Assembly: GCA_003484865.1 (NCBI GenBank)
Contig: DMZT01000052.1
Location: 1-8,587, forward strand
Reading direction: 5' to 3'
DNA: 8,587 nucleotides
Source: Stenotrophomonas sp.
Lineage (GTDB): Bacteria > Pseudomonadota > Gammaproteobacteria > Xanthomonadales > Xanthomonadaceae
Shown here: in pieces, positions 1-7,651 of the stretch
Numbering within the stretch: the first letter of the stretch is position 1
How the letters are laid out: each line of letters opens with the position of its first letter
Program-made: the position numbers and the translations under genes
Notes under the pieces: model-generated
Databases searched by the model: none
Seen by the model: only the letters and a program-made list of their open reading frames with translations
What the model was told of the DNA's origin: nothing

Positions 1-27
1 AGCGTCCGCGCCGCGCAGGGCGGCCTT

Positions 28-57
28 CAGGTCACGCGCCGGGAAAACAGGGATAAT
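28..57 (+). promoter_or_regulatory. Weak candidate promoter before the BPSS1780-type gene
   Basis: A GATAAT hexamer at 52-57 matches the sigma-70 -10 box at 5 of 6 positions. The best -35 at normal spacing, AGGTCA at 29-34, matches only 3 of 6. If used, it would give a leader of about 40 nt before the ATG at 104. The first 103 bases hold no other recognisable feature. A minus-strand reading from TTG at 66 off the left edge looks faintly protein-like, so the true upstream neighbour could be a divergent gene cut by the window edge. Confidence 0.22.
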
Positions 58-103
58 CGACCGCAATCGGGCGTTCGCGCCTTCTCCCCTGTCCCGGAAT
101 GTT

Positions 104-1003
104 ATGAGCGAGATTCGCAAGCTGCCGGCCTCCGCCGGCGCGGAATGGCTGGTGTCGGGTTTCACCCTGCTGCGCAAGGCGCCGTTGGCGCTGGGCCTGC
201 TCGGCGTGATCTGGGCCGTGGCCGCGTTGCTGGTGATGTCGCTGGCGATGGTCAGCCCGGCGCTGAGTACCCTGGCGCAGCTGTTGATGGCGCTGGCCGG
301 CCCGCTGTTCTTCGGCGGCCTGGTGTGGGCCGTGCGCGAAGTCGACCAGGGTCGCGTCGCGCAGCCGTCGCACCTGCTGCAGGGCCTGCAGGAAGGCCGC
401 GCCTTGAACCTGCTCGCCTCGCTGCTGCCGCAGCTGGTGGCCGGCCTCTTCCTGGGCGTATTGTTGCTGGTGCTGATCGGCAGCAGTGGCCTGCAGCACC
501 TGAGCGAGGTGATGGTGCAGCTCAACGCGATCAGCCAGTCCGGCGCGCAGCCGGACCCGGCGCAGATCGAAGAGCTGATGGCGAGCCTGCCGGCGATGCG
601 CATCCTGCTCTGGCTGGCACTGGTGGTGGTCACCTTCCTGGCCATGGCGCTGGCGCTGTTCACCCTGCCGCCGCAGGTGATGTTCGAGCATCGCAACGGC
701 CTACAGGCGATGCGCCTGAGCCTGCGCGCCTGCCTGCACAACGTGCTGGCGATGCTGGTGTTCTTCCTGCTCGCCTTCGTGGCGGTGTTTGCGATCTATT
801 TCGGCGTGATGCTGGTGGCCCTGATCGCGCAGCTGATCGGCGGCACGATGCTCGCGCTGTTCGTTGCGCAGCTGCTGCTGATGGGCGTGGTGATGCCGGT
901 CTTCGCCGGTGCCATCTACACGGCGTGGAAGCAGATGTTCGGCCAGCAGGGGCCGCAGACCCCGCCGCCGATGCCGGGCCCGAACAACGTGTTCGCCGCC
1001 TGA
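104..1003 (+). CDS. BPSS1780 family multi-pass membrane protein
   Basis: This is a 299-aa integral inner-membrane protein of unknown function. Hydrophobic segments lie at roughly residues 29-50, 57-77, 104-126, 165-188, 213-244 and 247-272. A polar stretch around 140-162 separates the third and fourth, and the tail after 280 is rich in Pro and Gly. The segment LFTLPPQVMFEHRNGLQAM (186-204) followed by a basic Ser/Arg helix and a His-Asn pair resembles the conserved core of the BPSS1780/DUF975-like families. That is the basis of the name, recalled rather than searched. The start is the ATG preceded by CGGAA at 95-99. No catalytic residues are evident. The gene stands alone on its strand and converges on tatC, sharing a terminator with it. 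The membrane nature is secure; the family name is moderately so. Confidence 0.85.
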   Translation: MSEIRKLPASAGAEWLVSGFTLLRKAPLALGLLGVIWAVAALLVMSLAMVSPALSTLAQLLMALAGPLFFGGLVWAVREVDQGRVAQPSHLLQGLQEGRALNLLASLLPQLVAGLFLGVLLLVLIGSSGLQHLSEVMVQLNAISQSGAQPDPAQIEELMASLPAMRILLWLALVVVTFLAMALALFTLPPQVMFEHRNGLQAMRLSLRACLHNVLAMLVFFLLAFVAVFAIYFGVMLVALIAQLIGGTMLALFVAQLLLMGVVMPVFAGAIYTAWKQMFGQQGPQTPPPMPGPNNVFAA

Positions 1004-1008
1004 TCAAC

Positions 1009-1036
1009 AAAAACCCCGGCCTTGGCCGGGGTTTTT
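1009..1036. terminator. Bidirectional Rho-independent terminator between the BPSS1780-type gene and tatC
   Basis: A perfect 12-bp stem pairs AAAAACCCCGGC (1009-1020) with GCCGGGGTTTTT (1025-1036) around the loop CTTG. The T run ends the hairpin on the plus strand and the A run does so on the minus strand. It therefore serves the gene ending at 1003 and tatC, which ends at 1046 on the other strand. Confidence 0.92.
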
Positions 1037-1045
1037 GTTTGTGCC

Positions 1046-1795
1046 TTACTCCGGCTGCTCTTTTCCGCCCGGGCGGGGCACCAGCCAGCGCGCGGCGTGG
1101 ATGCCCAGTTCGTAGAGCAGGCACATCGGAATGGCCAGCATCAGCTGCGAGACCACGTCCGGCGGCGTCAGCACCGCGGCCAGCACGAAGATCCCGACGA
1201 TCGCATAGCCGCGACCTTCCTTGAACTGCTGCGGCGTGATCCAGCCCAGCAGCACCAGGATCACCATCGCCACCGGCAGCTCGAAGCTGGTGCCGAAGGC
1301 GAAGAAGATCGCCAGCACGAAATCCAGGTACGCCGTCGCATCCGGTGTGATCGCAATCACCTCCGGGCGGAACGTGGTGAGGAAGTGGAACACCGCCGGC
1401 AGCACCAGGAAGTACGCGAACGCGCAGCCCAGATAGAACAGCAGTACCGACGAGGCCAGCAACGGTACCGCCAGGCGTTTTTCGCGGGCATACAGGCCCG
1501 GTGCCACGAACGACCACAGCTGGAACAGCAGCCACGGCACGGCGATGAACACCGCCACGAAGAAGGTCAGTTTCAACGGCGCGAAGAACGCGCCGGCCGG
1601 ATTGGTCGCGATCATCGTCTGCCCGTTCGGCAGCTGCGAGATCAGCGGTTCGGCGATCATCGTGTAGATCTGCCGCGAGAACGGCATCAACCCCAGCAGC
1701 ACCACGCCCAGGCCGATCAACGCGCGCACCAGGCGCGCACGCAGCTCGATCAGGTGTTCGACCAGCGAACTCTCGTTGCTTTCATGCTCGCTCAT
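1046..1795 (-). CDS. tatC: Sec-independent protein translocase subunit TatC
   Basis: TatC is the polytopic core of the twin-arginine translocase, which exports folded proteins across the inner membrane. With TatB it forms the receptor for twin-arginine signal peptides. The 249-aa product has the family's usual length and six hydrophobic segments (about 20-38, 74-96, 113-136, 157-180, 195-211, 215-235). Landmarks seen are the N-terminal HLIELRARL (14-22), [12 protein letters not shown] (96-107) with the conserved Glu at 105, the membrane Glu in FELPVA (172), and LTPPDVVSQ (209-217) with the conserved Asp at 213. All the functional residues I would expect are present. The start ATG overlaps the tatB stop by 4 bp (ATGA), pointing to translational coupling as the last gene of tatABC. 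A strong terminator follows 10 bp after the stop. Confidence 0.98.
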   Translation of the reverse strand: MSEHESNESSLVEHLIELRARLVRALIGLGVVLLGLMPFSRQIYTMIAEPLISQLPNGQTMIATNPAGAFFAPLKLTFFVAVFIAVPWLLFQLWSFVAPGLYAREKRLAVPLLASSVLLFYLGCAFAYFLVLPAVFHFLTTFRPEVIAITPDATAYLDFVLAIFFAFGTSFELPVAMVILVLLGWITPQQFKEGRGYAIVGIFVLAAVLTPPDVVSQLMLAIPMCLLYELGIHAARWLVPRPGGKEQPE

Positions 1796-2334
1796 CGCGG
1801 TGCCTCGTCGTTCGGCGGCGTGGGCACAGGCGTAAGCGGCGCGGTGTCAGTCGACGGCGGCAGGGCCGCCGGCGGATCTGCACGCGGTGCGCTGCCATCG
1901 ATGCCCGGCGGCGCCATCGCATCGCGCGGCGGCTCGGCCTCCTCGGGGGCCACCACATGCTGGGCCACGCTGGCCGGGGAACCTGGTGCGGGGCCGGTCA
2001 TCACCGGTTCGTCGTCCGCAGCCGCGGCGACGTCATCGCCCTGCCGTGCCACGTCCTGGCGCATCTGCTCGGCCTCGCGGCGCACCGCTTCGCCACTGGC
2101 GCGCAGCTGCGACTCGGTATCGCGCATCGAGGTTTTCACATCATCGAACTGCCGCTTGATCTCTTCGGCGTGCAGTTCACGCTCGAGCTCCTGCTTCACC
2201 GAATCCCACTGGTTGCGGGCACGGCGCACCCACAGCCCGGCAAAGCGGGCCGCCTTGGGCAGCCGCTCGGGGCCGAGGACGACCAGGGCCACCACCGCGA
2301 TGACCAGCAGTTCACTGAAACCGATATCGAACAC
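1792..2334 (-). CDS. tatB: Sec-independent protein translocase subunit TatB
   Basis: TatB pairs with TatC in the signal-peptide receptor of the twin-arginine translocase. The 180-aa product opens with the family signature [20 protein letters not shown], with Glu8 in the membrane segment, followed by the GPERLP hinge (21-26). An amphipathic and charged helical region follows to about 100 (Arg/Glu/Gln-rich). The tail from about 105 to 180 is disordered and rich in Pro and Ala, with low sequence constraint expected. The start codon is GTG: the signature begins exactly there and no in-frame ATG exists nearby upstream. Only a weak purine-rich ribosome site precedes it. The gene lies 15 bp after tatA and its TGA overlaps the tatC ATG, so the three are one transcript. 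Confidence 0.96.
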   Translation of the reverse strand: MFDIGFSELLVIAVVALVVLGPERLPKAARFAGLWVRRARNQWDSVKQELERELHAEEIKRQFDDVKTSMRDTESQLRASGEAVRREAEQMRQDVARQGDDVAAAADDEPVMTGPAPGSPASVAQHVVAPEEAEPPRDAMAPPGIDGSAPRADPPAALPPSTDTAPLTPVPTPPNDEAPR

Positions 2335-2349
2335 GCCAAGCCGCCCGGA

Positions 2350-2577
2350 TCAGCGCGGGTCGCGGTCGTGCTCGGTCTGCGACGTCGTCGTCGAGTCCTG
2401 CGGACGCGAACTGTCGCTGAGCTGCGCGTTCGGCTTGTCCTCGTCGCGCATGCCCTTCTTGAATTCCTTGACGGCGCTGCCAAGGTCCTTGGCGCCGCTG
2501 GTCAGTTTCTTGGTGCCGAACACCAGCAGAACGATGACCAGCACGACCAACCAATGCCAGATGCTGAAACTGCCCAT
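2350..2577 (-). CDS. tatA: Sec-independent protein translocase subunit TatA
   Basis: TatA is the pore-forming or membrane-thinning subunit that multimerises around TatBC when a folded Tat substrate is bound. The 75-aa protein has the standard layout: a single membrane helix at about 5-20 ([16 protein letters not shown]), the FGTKKL hinge (20-25), an amphipathic helix at about 26-42 ([13 protein letters not shown]), and a polar, acidic tail. FGTKKL distinguishes it from the GPERLP hinge of TatB. The start ATG at 2577 gives the expected N-terminus; the preceding GAGCGAG is a poor, close ribosome site. It is the first gene of tatABC. The 75 bp before it contain a hairpin but no convincing promoter. 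Confidence 0.97.
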   Translation of the reverse strand: MGSFSIWHWLVVLVIVLLVFGTKKLTSGAKDLGSAVKEFKKGMRDEDKPNAQLSDSSRPQDSTTTSQTEHDRDPR

Positions 2578-2617
2578 GACTCGCTCGCGTTACGTAGTGA
2601 TCAGACGGTTGAGCATA

Positions 2618-2642
2618 GCGCACCGGCGGTAAGCCGGCGCGC
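2618..2642 (-). terminator. Hairpin between the SYLF gene and tatA, possible weak terminator
   Basis: On the minus strand, GCGCGCCGGC pairs with GCCGGTGCGC around a TTACC loop, a 10-bp stem with one G-U pair. It is 11 bp after the SYLF stop codon and about 40 bp before the tatA start. The bases that follow (TATGCTCAACC) lack a U tract, so it is not a textbook Rho-independent terminator. It could attenuate transcription into tatABC, stabilise an mRNA end, or be incidental to high GC. TATGCT next to it resembles a -10 box, but no -35 sits at normal spacing. Confidence 0.4.
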
Positions 2643-2652
2643 GTGACAAAAG

Positions 2653-3549
2653 TCAGTTGCCGTCCAGCGATTCGGTACGGACTTCACCGTCGCCAACCGG
2701 CTGGAAGCCCTGCTGCGGGGCCGGTTGCGCCGGCACGGACTGCAGCGGGGCCGTGGTCGCGCCAGCAGGGGCCGGGGCAGGTGCCTGTTCAGGTCGAACC
2801 GGTACGGCGGCGGCGCGCGGCGCAGCGGCCGGCGCTGGGGCATTGCCCGCAGTGCCGCGCTTCTCGCGGGCGGTATAGGTGGCTTCCTCCAGGCGATCAC
2901 GGAAGGCGACCACGTCCACCGAAGGCGGCTCGCCGACACGGCCTTCGAACACCATGCGCGGCGTGGTGTTGCTGCCGTAGGCGTCCAGGTTGGCGGCATC
3001 GTCGATCTGCAGCACGGCGCCATCCAGCGCCACACCGGCGAACAGGCCACGGGCGCGCGACCAGGACCAGATCTCAGCCTTCAGCTGGCCATCGGTGGCG
3101 GCGGCGGCGTTGCGACCGACCGGTCCGGCGGCGACGCCGGCATCGGCGCCCAGGGTGAACTTGCCGTTGACGAGATTGTCCAGGCTGCGGTCGTTGCGGA
3201 ACACCAGCACCACATCGGAGGACTGCACGCCGGCCTGGAAGCCGATGCTGCCGCCGGTGAGCTTCACGAACACCGGGTTGGACCAGCTGCCATCGGGCGT
3301 CTTGACGGACATCAAGCCATGGCCGCGACGGCCGCCGATCACCAGGCCGGCCTTGATCGTATCGGGAATGACGATGACCGCTCGGCCTTCGTCGAGCAGC
3401 TTGTCGGGAATCCCCTGCTCGGGGATGTCCTGGATTTCATTCAGGACGCGCACGGCATTGCGGGCGCGCTGGTCCTCCTGTGGCCCGGCCATGGCCTGGG
3501 TCGACAGCAGGCTGGCGGAGATCAGCAGAACAAGGCTGAGGCGGCGCAT
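2653..3549 (-). CDS. Secreted SYLF-domain (YSC84/Ysc84-like) protein
   Basis: This is a 298-aa exported protein with a SYLF domain, a lipid-binding fold known from eukaryotic SH3YL1/Ysc84 and widespread in bacterial periplasmic proteins of unclear role. Residues 1-21 form a signal peptide (basic MRR, hydrophobic core, STQAMA before GPQ). The SYLF region runs from about 30 to 227 and includes AGLVIGGRRGHGLM (67-80), IGFQAGVQSSDVVLVF (102-117), GADAGVAAGPVGRNAAA (134-150) and WSWSRARGLFAGVALDG (161-177), all typical of the family. A Pro/Ala-rich tail (about 235-283) may be a flexible spacer. The start chosen is the ATG at 3549, which has GGAG seven bases upstream and begins the signal peptide. 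The frame stays open further upstream to 3783, but that part would overlap hemH. The gene is codirectional with tatABC, 75 bp upstream of tatA. The signal sequence has two Arg but not a good twin-arginine motif, so Sec export is more likely. Confidence 0.93.
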   Translation of the reverse strand: MRRLSLVLLISASLLSTQAMAGPQEDQRARNAVRVLNEIQDIPEQGIPDKLLDEGRAVIVIPDTIKAGLVIGGRRGHGLMSVKTPDGSWSNPVFVKLTGGSIGFQAGVQSSDVVLVFRNDRSLDNLVNGKFTLGADAGVAAGPVGRNAAAATDGQLKAEIWSWSRARGLFAGVALDGAVLQIDDAANLDAYGSNTTPRMVFEGRVGEPPSVDVVAFRDRLEEATYTAREKRGTAGNAPAPAAAPRAAAVPVRPEQAPAPAPAGATTAPLQSVPAQPAPQQGFQPVGDGEVRTESLDGN

Positions 3550-3736
3550 GGGTGGGCTCCAGAAAGTCGATTCATACAAGATAGCGGCAGGTACGACGGT
3601 GGTCGATACGCTTCTCGACGTTAGAAGGCCGGCGATGAATCGGCAATGAGTATTCCCGGCTATCGATATGCACGCTGGATCGCGTTCATCATCCAAATCC
3701 ATCCCGCCAATCGCGCAGACCTGCGAGAATGGCGGC
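3550..3736. promoter_or_regulatory. Divergent intergenic region between the SYLF gene and hemH
   Basis: These 187 bp must hold the promoters of both flanking genes, which are transcribed away from each other. I see no strong sigma-70 pair for either. The best weak candidates on the minus strand are TTGCCG with TAACGT at a 17-bp spacing, and TATGAA close to the SYLF start. An 8-bp palindrome, TATCGATA, lies at 3661-3668. The minus-strand CTGGAG at 3557-3562 is the SYLF ribosome site. hemH has only a loose GCGAGA about 9 nt before its ATG. Confidence 0.5.
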
Positions 3737-4699
3737 ATGCTCGACGCACCCGACACCGCCGTGCTGGCGGTCAATCTAGGCACGCCCGAGACGCCAACCG
3801 CCCCGGCGGTGCGTCGCTACCTGGCTGAGTTCCTCAGCGATCCGCGCGTGGTCGCGATTCCGCCGCTGTTCTGGAAACCCTTGCTGTTCGGGCTGATCCT
3901 GCCATTGCGCAGTGGTCGCTCGGCCGCCAAGTACGCCCAGGTCTGGCTGCCGGAGGGCTCCCCGCTGATGGTCTACACGCGCCGGCTGGCCGAGGCCATG
4001 CAGGGCCTGATGCCCGATCTGCGGGTGCGCCATGCGATGCGTTATGGCGCCCCGGCGCTGCCGGCCGAGCTGGACCGGCTGGCCGCCGAAGGCATGAAAC
4101 GGATCGTGGTACTGCCGTTGTACCCGCAGTATTCGACCACCACCACGGCCTCGATCGAGGACCAGGTGCGCGAGTGGCAGCCGAAGCATCCCGGCGTCAC
4201 CGTGACCCTGGTGCGCGATTACGCGGTCGATCCGGACTGGGTCGCCGCCGTCGCCGGCAGCATCCGCCAGTGGTGGGAGCAGCATGGGCGCGGCGAGAAA
4301 CTGGTGTTTTCCTTCCACGGCATTCCACAGCGCCTGGCCGACGCCGGCGATCCGTATCCGCAGCGCTGCGAAGCCAGCGCCCACGCGATCGCCCACGCGC
4401 TGGAGCTGGCCGACGATGCCTGGCAGCTGACCTACCAATCGCGTTTCGGCCGTGAGAAGTGGCTCCAGCCCTACGCCGAACCCACCCTGTGGGCGATGGC
4501 CGAGAAGGGCGTGCGCAGCATGGACGTGGTCTGCCCCGGCTTTGCCACCGACTGCCTGGAAACCCTGGAAGAAGTGGCGATGGGCTTTACCGAGACCGTG
4601 GCCGAGCGCGGCGCGACAATGCGCTACATCCCCTGCCTCAACGACGCGCACGCGCATGCACTGGCCCTGTCGCGGCTGAGCATCGCGGCGCTGGCATGA
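3737..4699 (+). CDS. hemH: Ferrochelatase (protoheme ferro-lyase)
   Basis: Ferrochelatase inserts ferrous iron into protoporphyrin IX, the last step of protoporphyrin-dependent heme synthesis, usually at the inner face of the membrane. The 320-aa length is normal for the proteobacterial enzyme. Landmarks seen are [13 protein letters not shown] (8-20), the [14 protein letters not shown] substrate-loop region (75-88), MRYGAPAL (101-108), [16 protein letters not shown] (124-139), FSFHGIPQR (191-199) with the catalytic His194, and [16 protein letters not shown] (265-280) with the catalytic Glu275. The start ATG at 3737 gives the family N-terminus; the frame is open upstream but without homology. 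The stop overlaps the start of the next gene by 4 bp, so the two are likely cotranscribed. No motif is missing. A heme supply role fits the heme-type PAS sensor nearby only loosely; I do not infer a functional link from that. Confidence 0.98.
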   Translation: MLDAPDTAVLAVNLGTPETPTAPAVRRYLAEFLSDPRVVAIPPLFWKPLLFGLILPLRSGRSAAKYAQVWLPEGSPLMVYTRRLAEAMQGLMPDLRVRHAMRYGAPALPAELDRLAAEGMKRIVVLPLYPQYSTTTTASIEDQVREWQPKHPGVTVTLVRDYAVDPDWVAAVAGSIRQWWEQHGRGEKLVFSFHGIPQRLADAGDPYPQRCEASAHAIAHALELADDAWQLTYQSRFGREKWLQPYAEPTLWAMAEKGVRSMDVVCPGFATDCLETLEEVAMGFTETVAERGATMRYIPCLNDAHAHALALSRLSIAALA

Positions 4700-5544
4700 C
4701 GCTGCAGCCGTTCTCGCTGCCGGTTGCCGGCAGCACCGTGGCCGGCCTGCGGTCGGGTGAGACCGGCGGCACGCGCGTCCTGGCGCTGCATGGCTGGCTC
4801 GACAACGCGGCCAGCTTCGTACCGTTGGCCGCGCAACTACCGGATCTGGCGCTGGTCGCGATCGATCTGCCCGGCCACGGCCACAGCGCGCATCTGCCGC
4901 CCGGCACGCAATACAACACGCCCGGTGCGATCTGCCACGTGCTCGACGTCGCTGATGCGCTGGGCTGGGACCGCTTCGTGCTGCTCGGCCACTCGATGGG
5001 CGCCGGCATTGCCAGCCTTACCGCGGCGGCCGCACCCGAACGCGTCGAACGCCTGATCGCGATCGAGGCCCTCGGCGGTCTGCGGGGCCCGGAGAATGAA
5101 ACCGCACAGCGCCTGCGTGAGCATGTGCGTGCCGCGCGGGCGCTGCCCACCCGCAGACTGCGCGTGTTCCCCGATCTGGCCGCACCGATCCGCGCCCGCA
5201 TGATGGCCAACCAGCTCAGCGAGCCGTGCGCGCGCCTGCTGGTCGAACGCGGCGTCAAGCCGGTTGAAGGGGGTTTCAGCTGGTGCAGCGATCAGCGCCT
5301 GATGCTGCCCACCGCGATGCGCCTGAGCGAAGCGCAGATCGACGACCTGCTCGCCGCGATCGAATGCCCGACCCAGGTGATCTACGCCACGCCAGCGCAG
5401 TCGTATTACCCGGAGCCGTTGCGCAGCCAGCGCATCTCGTTGCTGCGCGAAGGCCGCTTGGCGGTGTTCCCGGGCACGCATCATCTGCACATGGAGCATC
5501 CGCAGGTGGTCGCTGAGGTGATCCAGGGCTTCCTCGCCGGGTAA
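4696..5544 (+). CDS. Alpha/beta hydrolase, serine-hydrolase-like
   Basis: This is a 282-aa single-domain alpha/beta hydrolase, probably cytoplasmic, with substrate unknown. The oxyanion motif [11 protein letters not shown] is at 31-41, DLPGHGHS at 57-64, and the nucleophile elbow GHSMG at 98-102 with Ser100. The likely catalytic His lies in the [10 protein letters not shown] segment (260-269). The acid is less obvious. The place after strand 7 reads YATPAQSYY with no Asp, whereas IAIEALGG (121-128) places Glu124 at the end of strand 6, as in haloalkane-dehalogenase-like and SERHL-like members. The helical lid spans about 135-215. The ATG at 4696 overlaps the hemH TGA (ATGA), suggesting translational coupling; there is no clear ribosome site of its own. 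A link to heme metabolism is suggested only by position. No signal peptide is seen. Confidence 0.92.
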   Translation: MTLQPFSLPVAGSTVAGLRSGETGGTRVLALHGWLDNAASFVPLAAQLPDLALVAIDLPGHGHSAHLPPGTQYNTPGAICHVLDVADALGWDRFVLLGHSMGAGIASLTAAAAPERVERLIAIEALGGLRGPENETAQRLREHVRAARALPTRRLRVFPDLAAPIRARMMANQLSEPCARLLVERGVKPVEGGFSWCSDQRLMLPTAMRLSEAQIDDLLAAIECPTQVIYATPAQSYYPEPLRSQRISLLREGRLAVFPGTHHLHMEHPQVVAEVIQGFLAG

Positions 5545-5554
5545 GCCCTGCACG

Positions 5555-5573
5555 GTGCGACACACGGTCGCAC
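5555..5573 (+). terminator. Small hairpin after the hemH-hydrolase pair
   Basis: GTGCGAC (5555-5561) pairs perfectly with GTCGCAC (5567-5573) around ACACG, 10 bp after the hydrolase stop. It is followed by TCAACTTA rather than a T run, so termination would be weak or factor-assisted. It directly abuts the sigma-28-like -35 box that starts at 5574. Confidence 0.35.
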
Positions 5574-5600
5574 TCAACTTATCCCGGCAACGACCGATAC
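5574..5600 (+). promoter_or_regulatory. Candidate sigma-28 (FliA) promoter for the chemoreceptor gene
   Basis: TCAACTTA (5574-5581), an 11-base spacer, then ACCGATAC (5593-5600) fit the enterobacterial FliA consensus TAAAGTTT-N11-GCCGATAA with exact spacing. The -10 matches at 6 of 8 positions and the -35 at 5 of 8. The CCGATA core and a TCAA-type -35 are also common in pseudomonad and xanthomonad FliA promoters. The next gene downstream on this strand is an MCP, the classic FliA-dependent class. Transcription would start near 5607, leaving a leader of about 300 nt. The sequence match and context are seen; promoter activity is inferred. Confidence 0.55.
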
Positions 5601-5908
5601 CGATGATGCAGGCCGATCTTCGTCGGCCGCACTGTCGTCGCTTGCTCCGCCGTTGCGAAGCCGCGCATCACCCAGGCTTCCAGGGAACGTCGTCGCAATG
5701 CCGGATTGGCCGTGCCATCGCCCACAGGACCGGGCCATGCCGGCGGTGATCGCCACCGCCGACACGGCACCTGCCGTCACCTGCTCTGCGCGTGCCCCCC
5801 TGCTTCCTTCCGCTGCTGCACCCACCGCTTCGCCGGTGACGGGTGTGGCATCCGCCTGCGCGCGATCACGCCGCGGGCCTTCCGTTTTCTGCTGATTCTG
5901 GAGCCCTC
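5601..5908 (+). other. Gene-free leader upstream of the MCP with several short hairpins
   Basis: No convincing gene lies in this stretch; the short open frames have no recognisable family and no good ribosome sites. Simple hairpins seen on the transcript strand are GGCCGA/TCGGCC (5611-5628), CGGCGGTG/CACCGCCG (5741-5761, 8 bp), ACGGC/GCCGT (5764-5777) and CACCG/CGGTG (5823-5838). None has a T tract. I do not recognise a known riboswitch, including the GEMM c-di-GMP classes. The stretch ends with the MCP ribosome site, GGAG at 5900-5903, five bases from the ATG. It is either a long 5' leader, if the 5574-5600 promoter is used, or plain intergenic DNA with a closer promoter I cannot see. Confidence 0.5.
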
Positions 5909-7645
5909 ATGTCCGCCATGCCCGATGCCACCTCCCGCCCACCCGATCTGCTGCGCACGCGCACGTCCCGGCCGTCCACGGATGCCGCCTATCTGATCTC
6001 GGCCGGGGTGCTGCTTGCCGCCGCGGTAACCGCCGCGATCTGGCAGCGGCAGCCTTGGGCGCTGCTTCCGGTGGCGGTCGCGGCCGTGCTGTTGGGCCTG
6101 GTCGCGCTGCGCGTGCGGCAGCAGGGCCAGGCGTTGCGGCAGGCAGAGATGCGGTCGGTCTCGCTGGCCGCGGAGGCAGCCCGGGCGCAGGCGCGCGACA
6201 GTGTCGAACATACGCACGATGCCCAGGTCCGGCAGGCACTGGATGTCTCCCGCACCGCAATGATGATCGCCGACAACGACCACGTGATCCGCTACGTGAA
6301 CCAGTCGGTGGTGAGCTTGCTGCGCAACCAGCAGACCAGCCTGCGTGAGGCCTTCCCCGACTTCGACGCCGAGCGCCTGGTCGGCAGCAGCATCCACCGT
6401 TTCCATGCCAATCCGGACCGCATCCGCGCCATCCTCAATACGCTGATGGTCACCCATCACGGGCGTGTGCGGATCGGCCCGGTGCACTTCGCCCAGGTTG
6501 TCACGCCGGTATTCGATGCGAAGGGCCAGCGCCAGGGCTTCGCGGTGGAATGGCATGACCGCACCCACGAACTGCTGCTGGAACATGCCGTGGCCGATAT
6601 CGTCGAGGCCGCCAGCAAGGGCGATCTTGATCGCCGGCTGCAGGCCACGGACGGAGGCGCGAGCTTCCTCAACGGCCTGACCGGCGGCATCAATCAGCTG
6701 CTGGACAGCGTGGGTGGCACGGTCGGTGAGATCCGCCGCATGCTCTCGGCATTGGCCGATGGCGATCTGGACCAGCGCATGCGGGGCGACTTCCACGGGT
6801 CGTTCCAGGCCATGCAGCGCGATGCCAATGCGACGGCGGAGCAGCTGACCGCGATGGTCGAACGGATCAAGCAGTGCACCGGCTCGATTTCGCTGGCCGC
6901 CAGTGAGATCGCCAGTGGCAACGATGATCTGTCCGAGCGTACCGAACGCCAGGCTGCCCATCTGGAGGAAACCGCCGCCTCGATGGAGGAGCTGACCTCC
7001 ACCGTGCGACAGAATGCCGAACACGCGCGCCAGGCCAGTGCGTTGGCGCACGGCGCGCATGACGTCGCCACCCGCGGCAGTCGGGTGGTGAGCGAGGTGG
7101 TGACCACCATGGACGCCATCCAGACCGCCTCTCACCGCATCGGCGACATCACGCGCGTCATCGACGGGATCGCCTTCCAGACCAATATTCTTGCCCTCAA
7201 CGCCGCCGTGGAAGCAGCACGTGCAGGCGAGCAGGGCCGCGGCTTCGCGGTGGTGGCCAGCGAGGTACGCAGCCTGGCCCAGCGTTCGGCCGAGGCCGCC
7301 AAGGAGATCAAGGGCCTGATCGATGCCTCCGTGGTACAGGTTGCCGACGGCGCGCGCCTGGTCCAGGACGCCGGGCAGACCATGGGCGAGATTGTGAGCA
7401 GCGTGGCCGGTGTCAGCGGCATCATGGCCGAGATCTCTTCGGCCTCGCAGGAGCAGGCCGCCGGCATCGATCAGGTCAACCGGACGGTGGCGCAGATGGA
7501 CGATGCCACCCAGCAGAATGCGGCGTTGGTCGAAGAGGCGAGTGCAGCGGCACGCCTGTTGGAGGCGCAGGCTGCCGACCTGACCCAGGCAGTGGCCGTG
7601 TTCCGTCATCAGGAACAGGCGTACCGCCCGGCCGCGGTGGCCTGA
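5909..7645 (+). CDS. Methyl-accepting chemotaxis protein with Aer2-like PAS domain
   Basis: This is a chemoreceptor that would control CheA kinase and hence flagellar rotation. The 578-aa protein has a membrane hairpin (about 27-44 and 49-67) with a loop of only about five residues, so it has no periplasmic sensor. A PAS domain (about 107-222) opens with [17 protein letters not shown], contains SIHRFHANP with His166, and ends FAVEWHDRT with Trp215. These match the His ligand and the oxygen-binding Trp of Pseudomonas Aer2-type heme PAS domains. Two HAMP-like units follow (about 224-275 and 276-325, each with a GDLD turn). The signalling domain holds methylation helices (about 345-370 and 525-550) and the hairpin tip [20 protein letters not shown] (421-440) plus [10 protein letters not shown]. 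No C-terminal CheR/CheB pentapeptide is present. The ATG at 5909 is chosen for GGAG five bases before it; a GTG at 5843 extends the frame without support. Heme binding is inferred from two residues plus overall likeness. Confidence 0.95.
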   Translation: MSAMPDATSRPPDLLRTRTSRPSTDAAYLISAGVLLAAAVTAAIWQRQPWALLPVAVAAVLLGLVALRVRQQGQALRQAEMRSVSLAAEAARAQARDSVEHTHDAQVRQALDVSRTAMMIADNDHVIRYVNQSVVSLLRNQQTSLREAFPDFDAERLVGSSIHRFHANPDRIRAILNTLMVTHHGRVRIGPVHFAQVVTPVFDAKGQRQGFAVEWHDRTHELLLEHAVADIVEAASKGDLDRRLQATDGGASFLNGLTGGINQLLDSVGGTVGEIRRMLSALADGDLDQRMRGDFHGSFQAMQRDANATAEQLTAMVERIKQCTGSISLAASEIASGNDDLSERTERQAAHLEETAASMEELTSTVRQNAEHARQASALAHGAHDVATRGSRVVSEVVTTMDAIQTASHRIGDITRVIDGIAFQTNILALNAAVEAARAGEQGRGFAVVASEVRSLAQRSAEAAKEIKGLIDASVVQVADGARLVQDAGQTMGEIVSSVAGVSGIMAEISSASQEQAAGIDQVNRTVAQMDDATQQNAALVEEASAAARLLEAQAADLTQAVAVFRHQEQAYRPAAVA

Positions 7646-7651
7646 CCGGCG

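Noticed and set aside
1..66. Possible divergent partial gene on the minus strand starting with TTG at 66
   Set aside because: The 22 codons (ending DLKAALRGADA at the window edge) look somewhat protein-like, but the start is TTG, the purine-rich site is too far away, and no family was recognised. It is too short to call.
1022..2632. Open frame of 536 codons on the plus strand across tatABC
   Set aside because: It is the complement shadow of tatC, tatB and tatA in GC-rich DNA. Its composition (Arg/His/Gln-rich, then Ser/Arg-rich) resembles no family, while the minus strand holds textbook Tat proteins.
3655..3675. TATCGATA palindrome as operator or -10 box for hemH
   Set aside because: Eight-base palindromes of this kind are common, no partner -35 or second half-site is seen, and no regulator can be named.
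3550..3783. N-terminal extension of the SYLF protein by 78 residues
   Set aside because: It would overlap the start of hemH and place a signal peptide in the middle of the protein. The ATG at 3549 has a well-placed GGAG and begins the signal peptide.
5653..5895. 80-codon plus-strand frame in the gap before the MCP
   Set aside because: It is Ala/Pro/Ser-rich with no ribosome site or family likeness, as expected by chance in GC-rich DNA.
5843..5908. GTG start extending the MCP by 22 residues
   Set aside because: There is no ribosome site before it, while the ATG at 5909 has GGAG at five bases.
5601..5908. Riboswitch (GEMM c-di-GMP type) or a REP/SMAG-type repeat in the MCP leader
   Set aside because: The conserved GEMM core motifs and the GTAG-ended palindromes of Stenotrophomonas repeats were looked for by eye and not found; only simple hairpins are present.
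5777..7609. Open frame of 610 codons on the minus strand opposite the MCP
   Set aside because: It is the antisense shadow of a conserved chemoreceptor. The His/Gly/Ala-rich translation has no recognisable domain or ribosome site.
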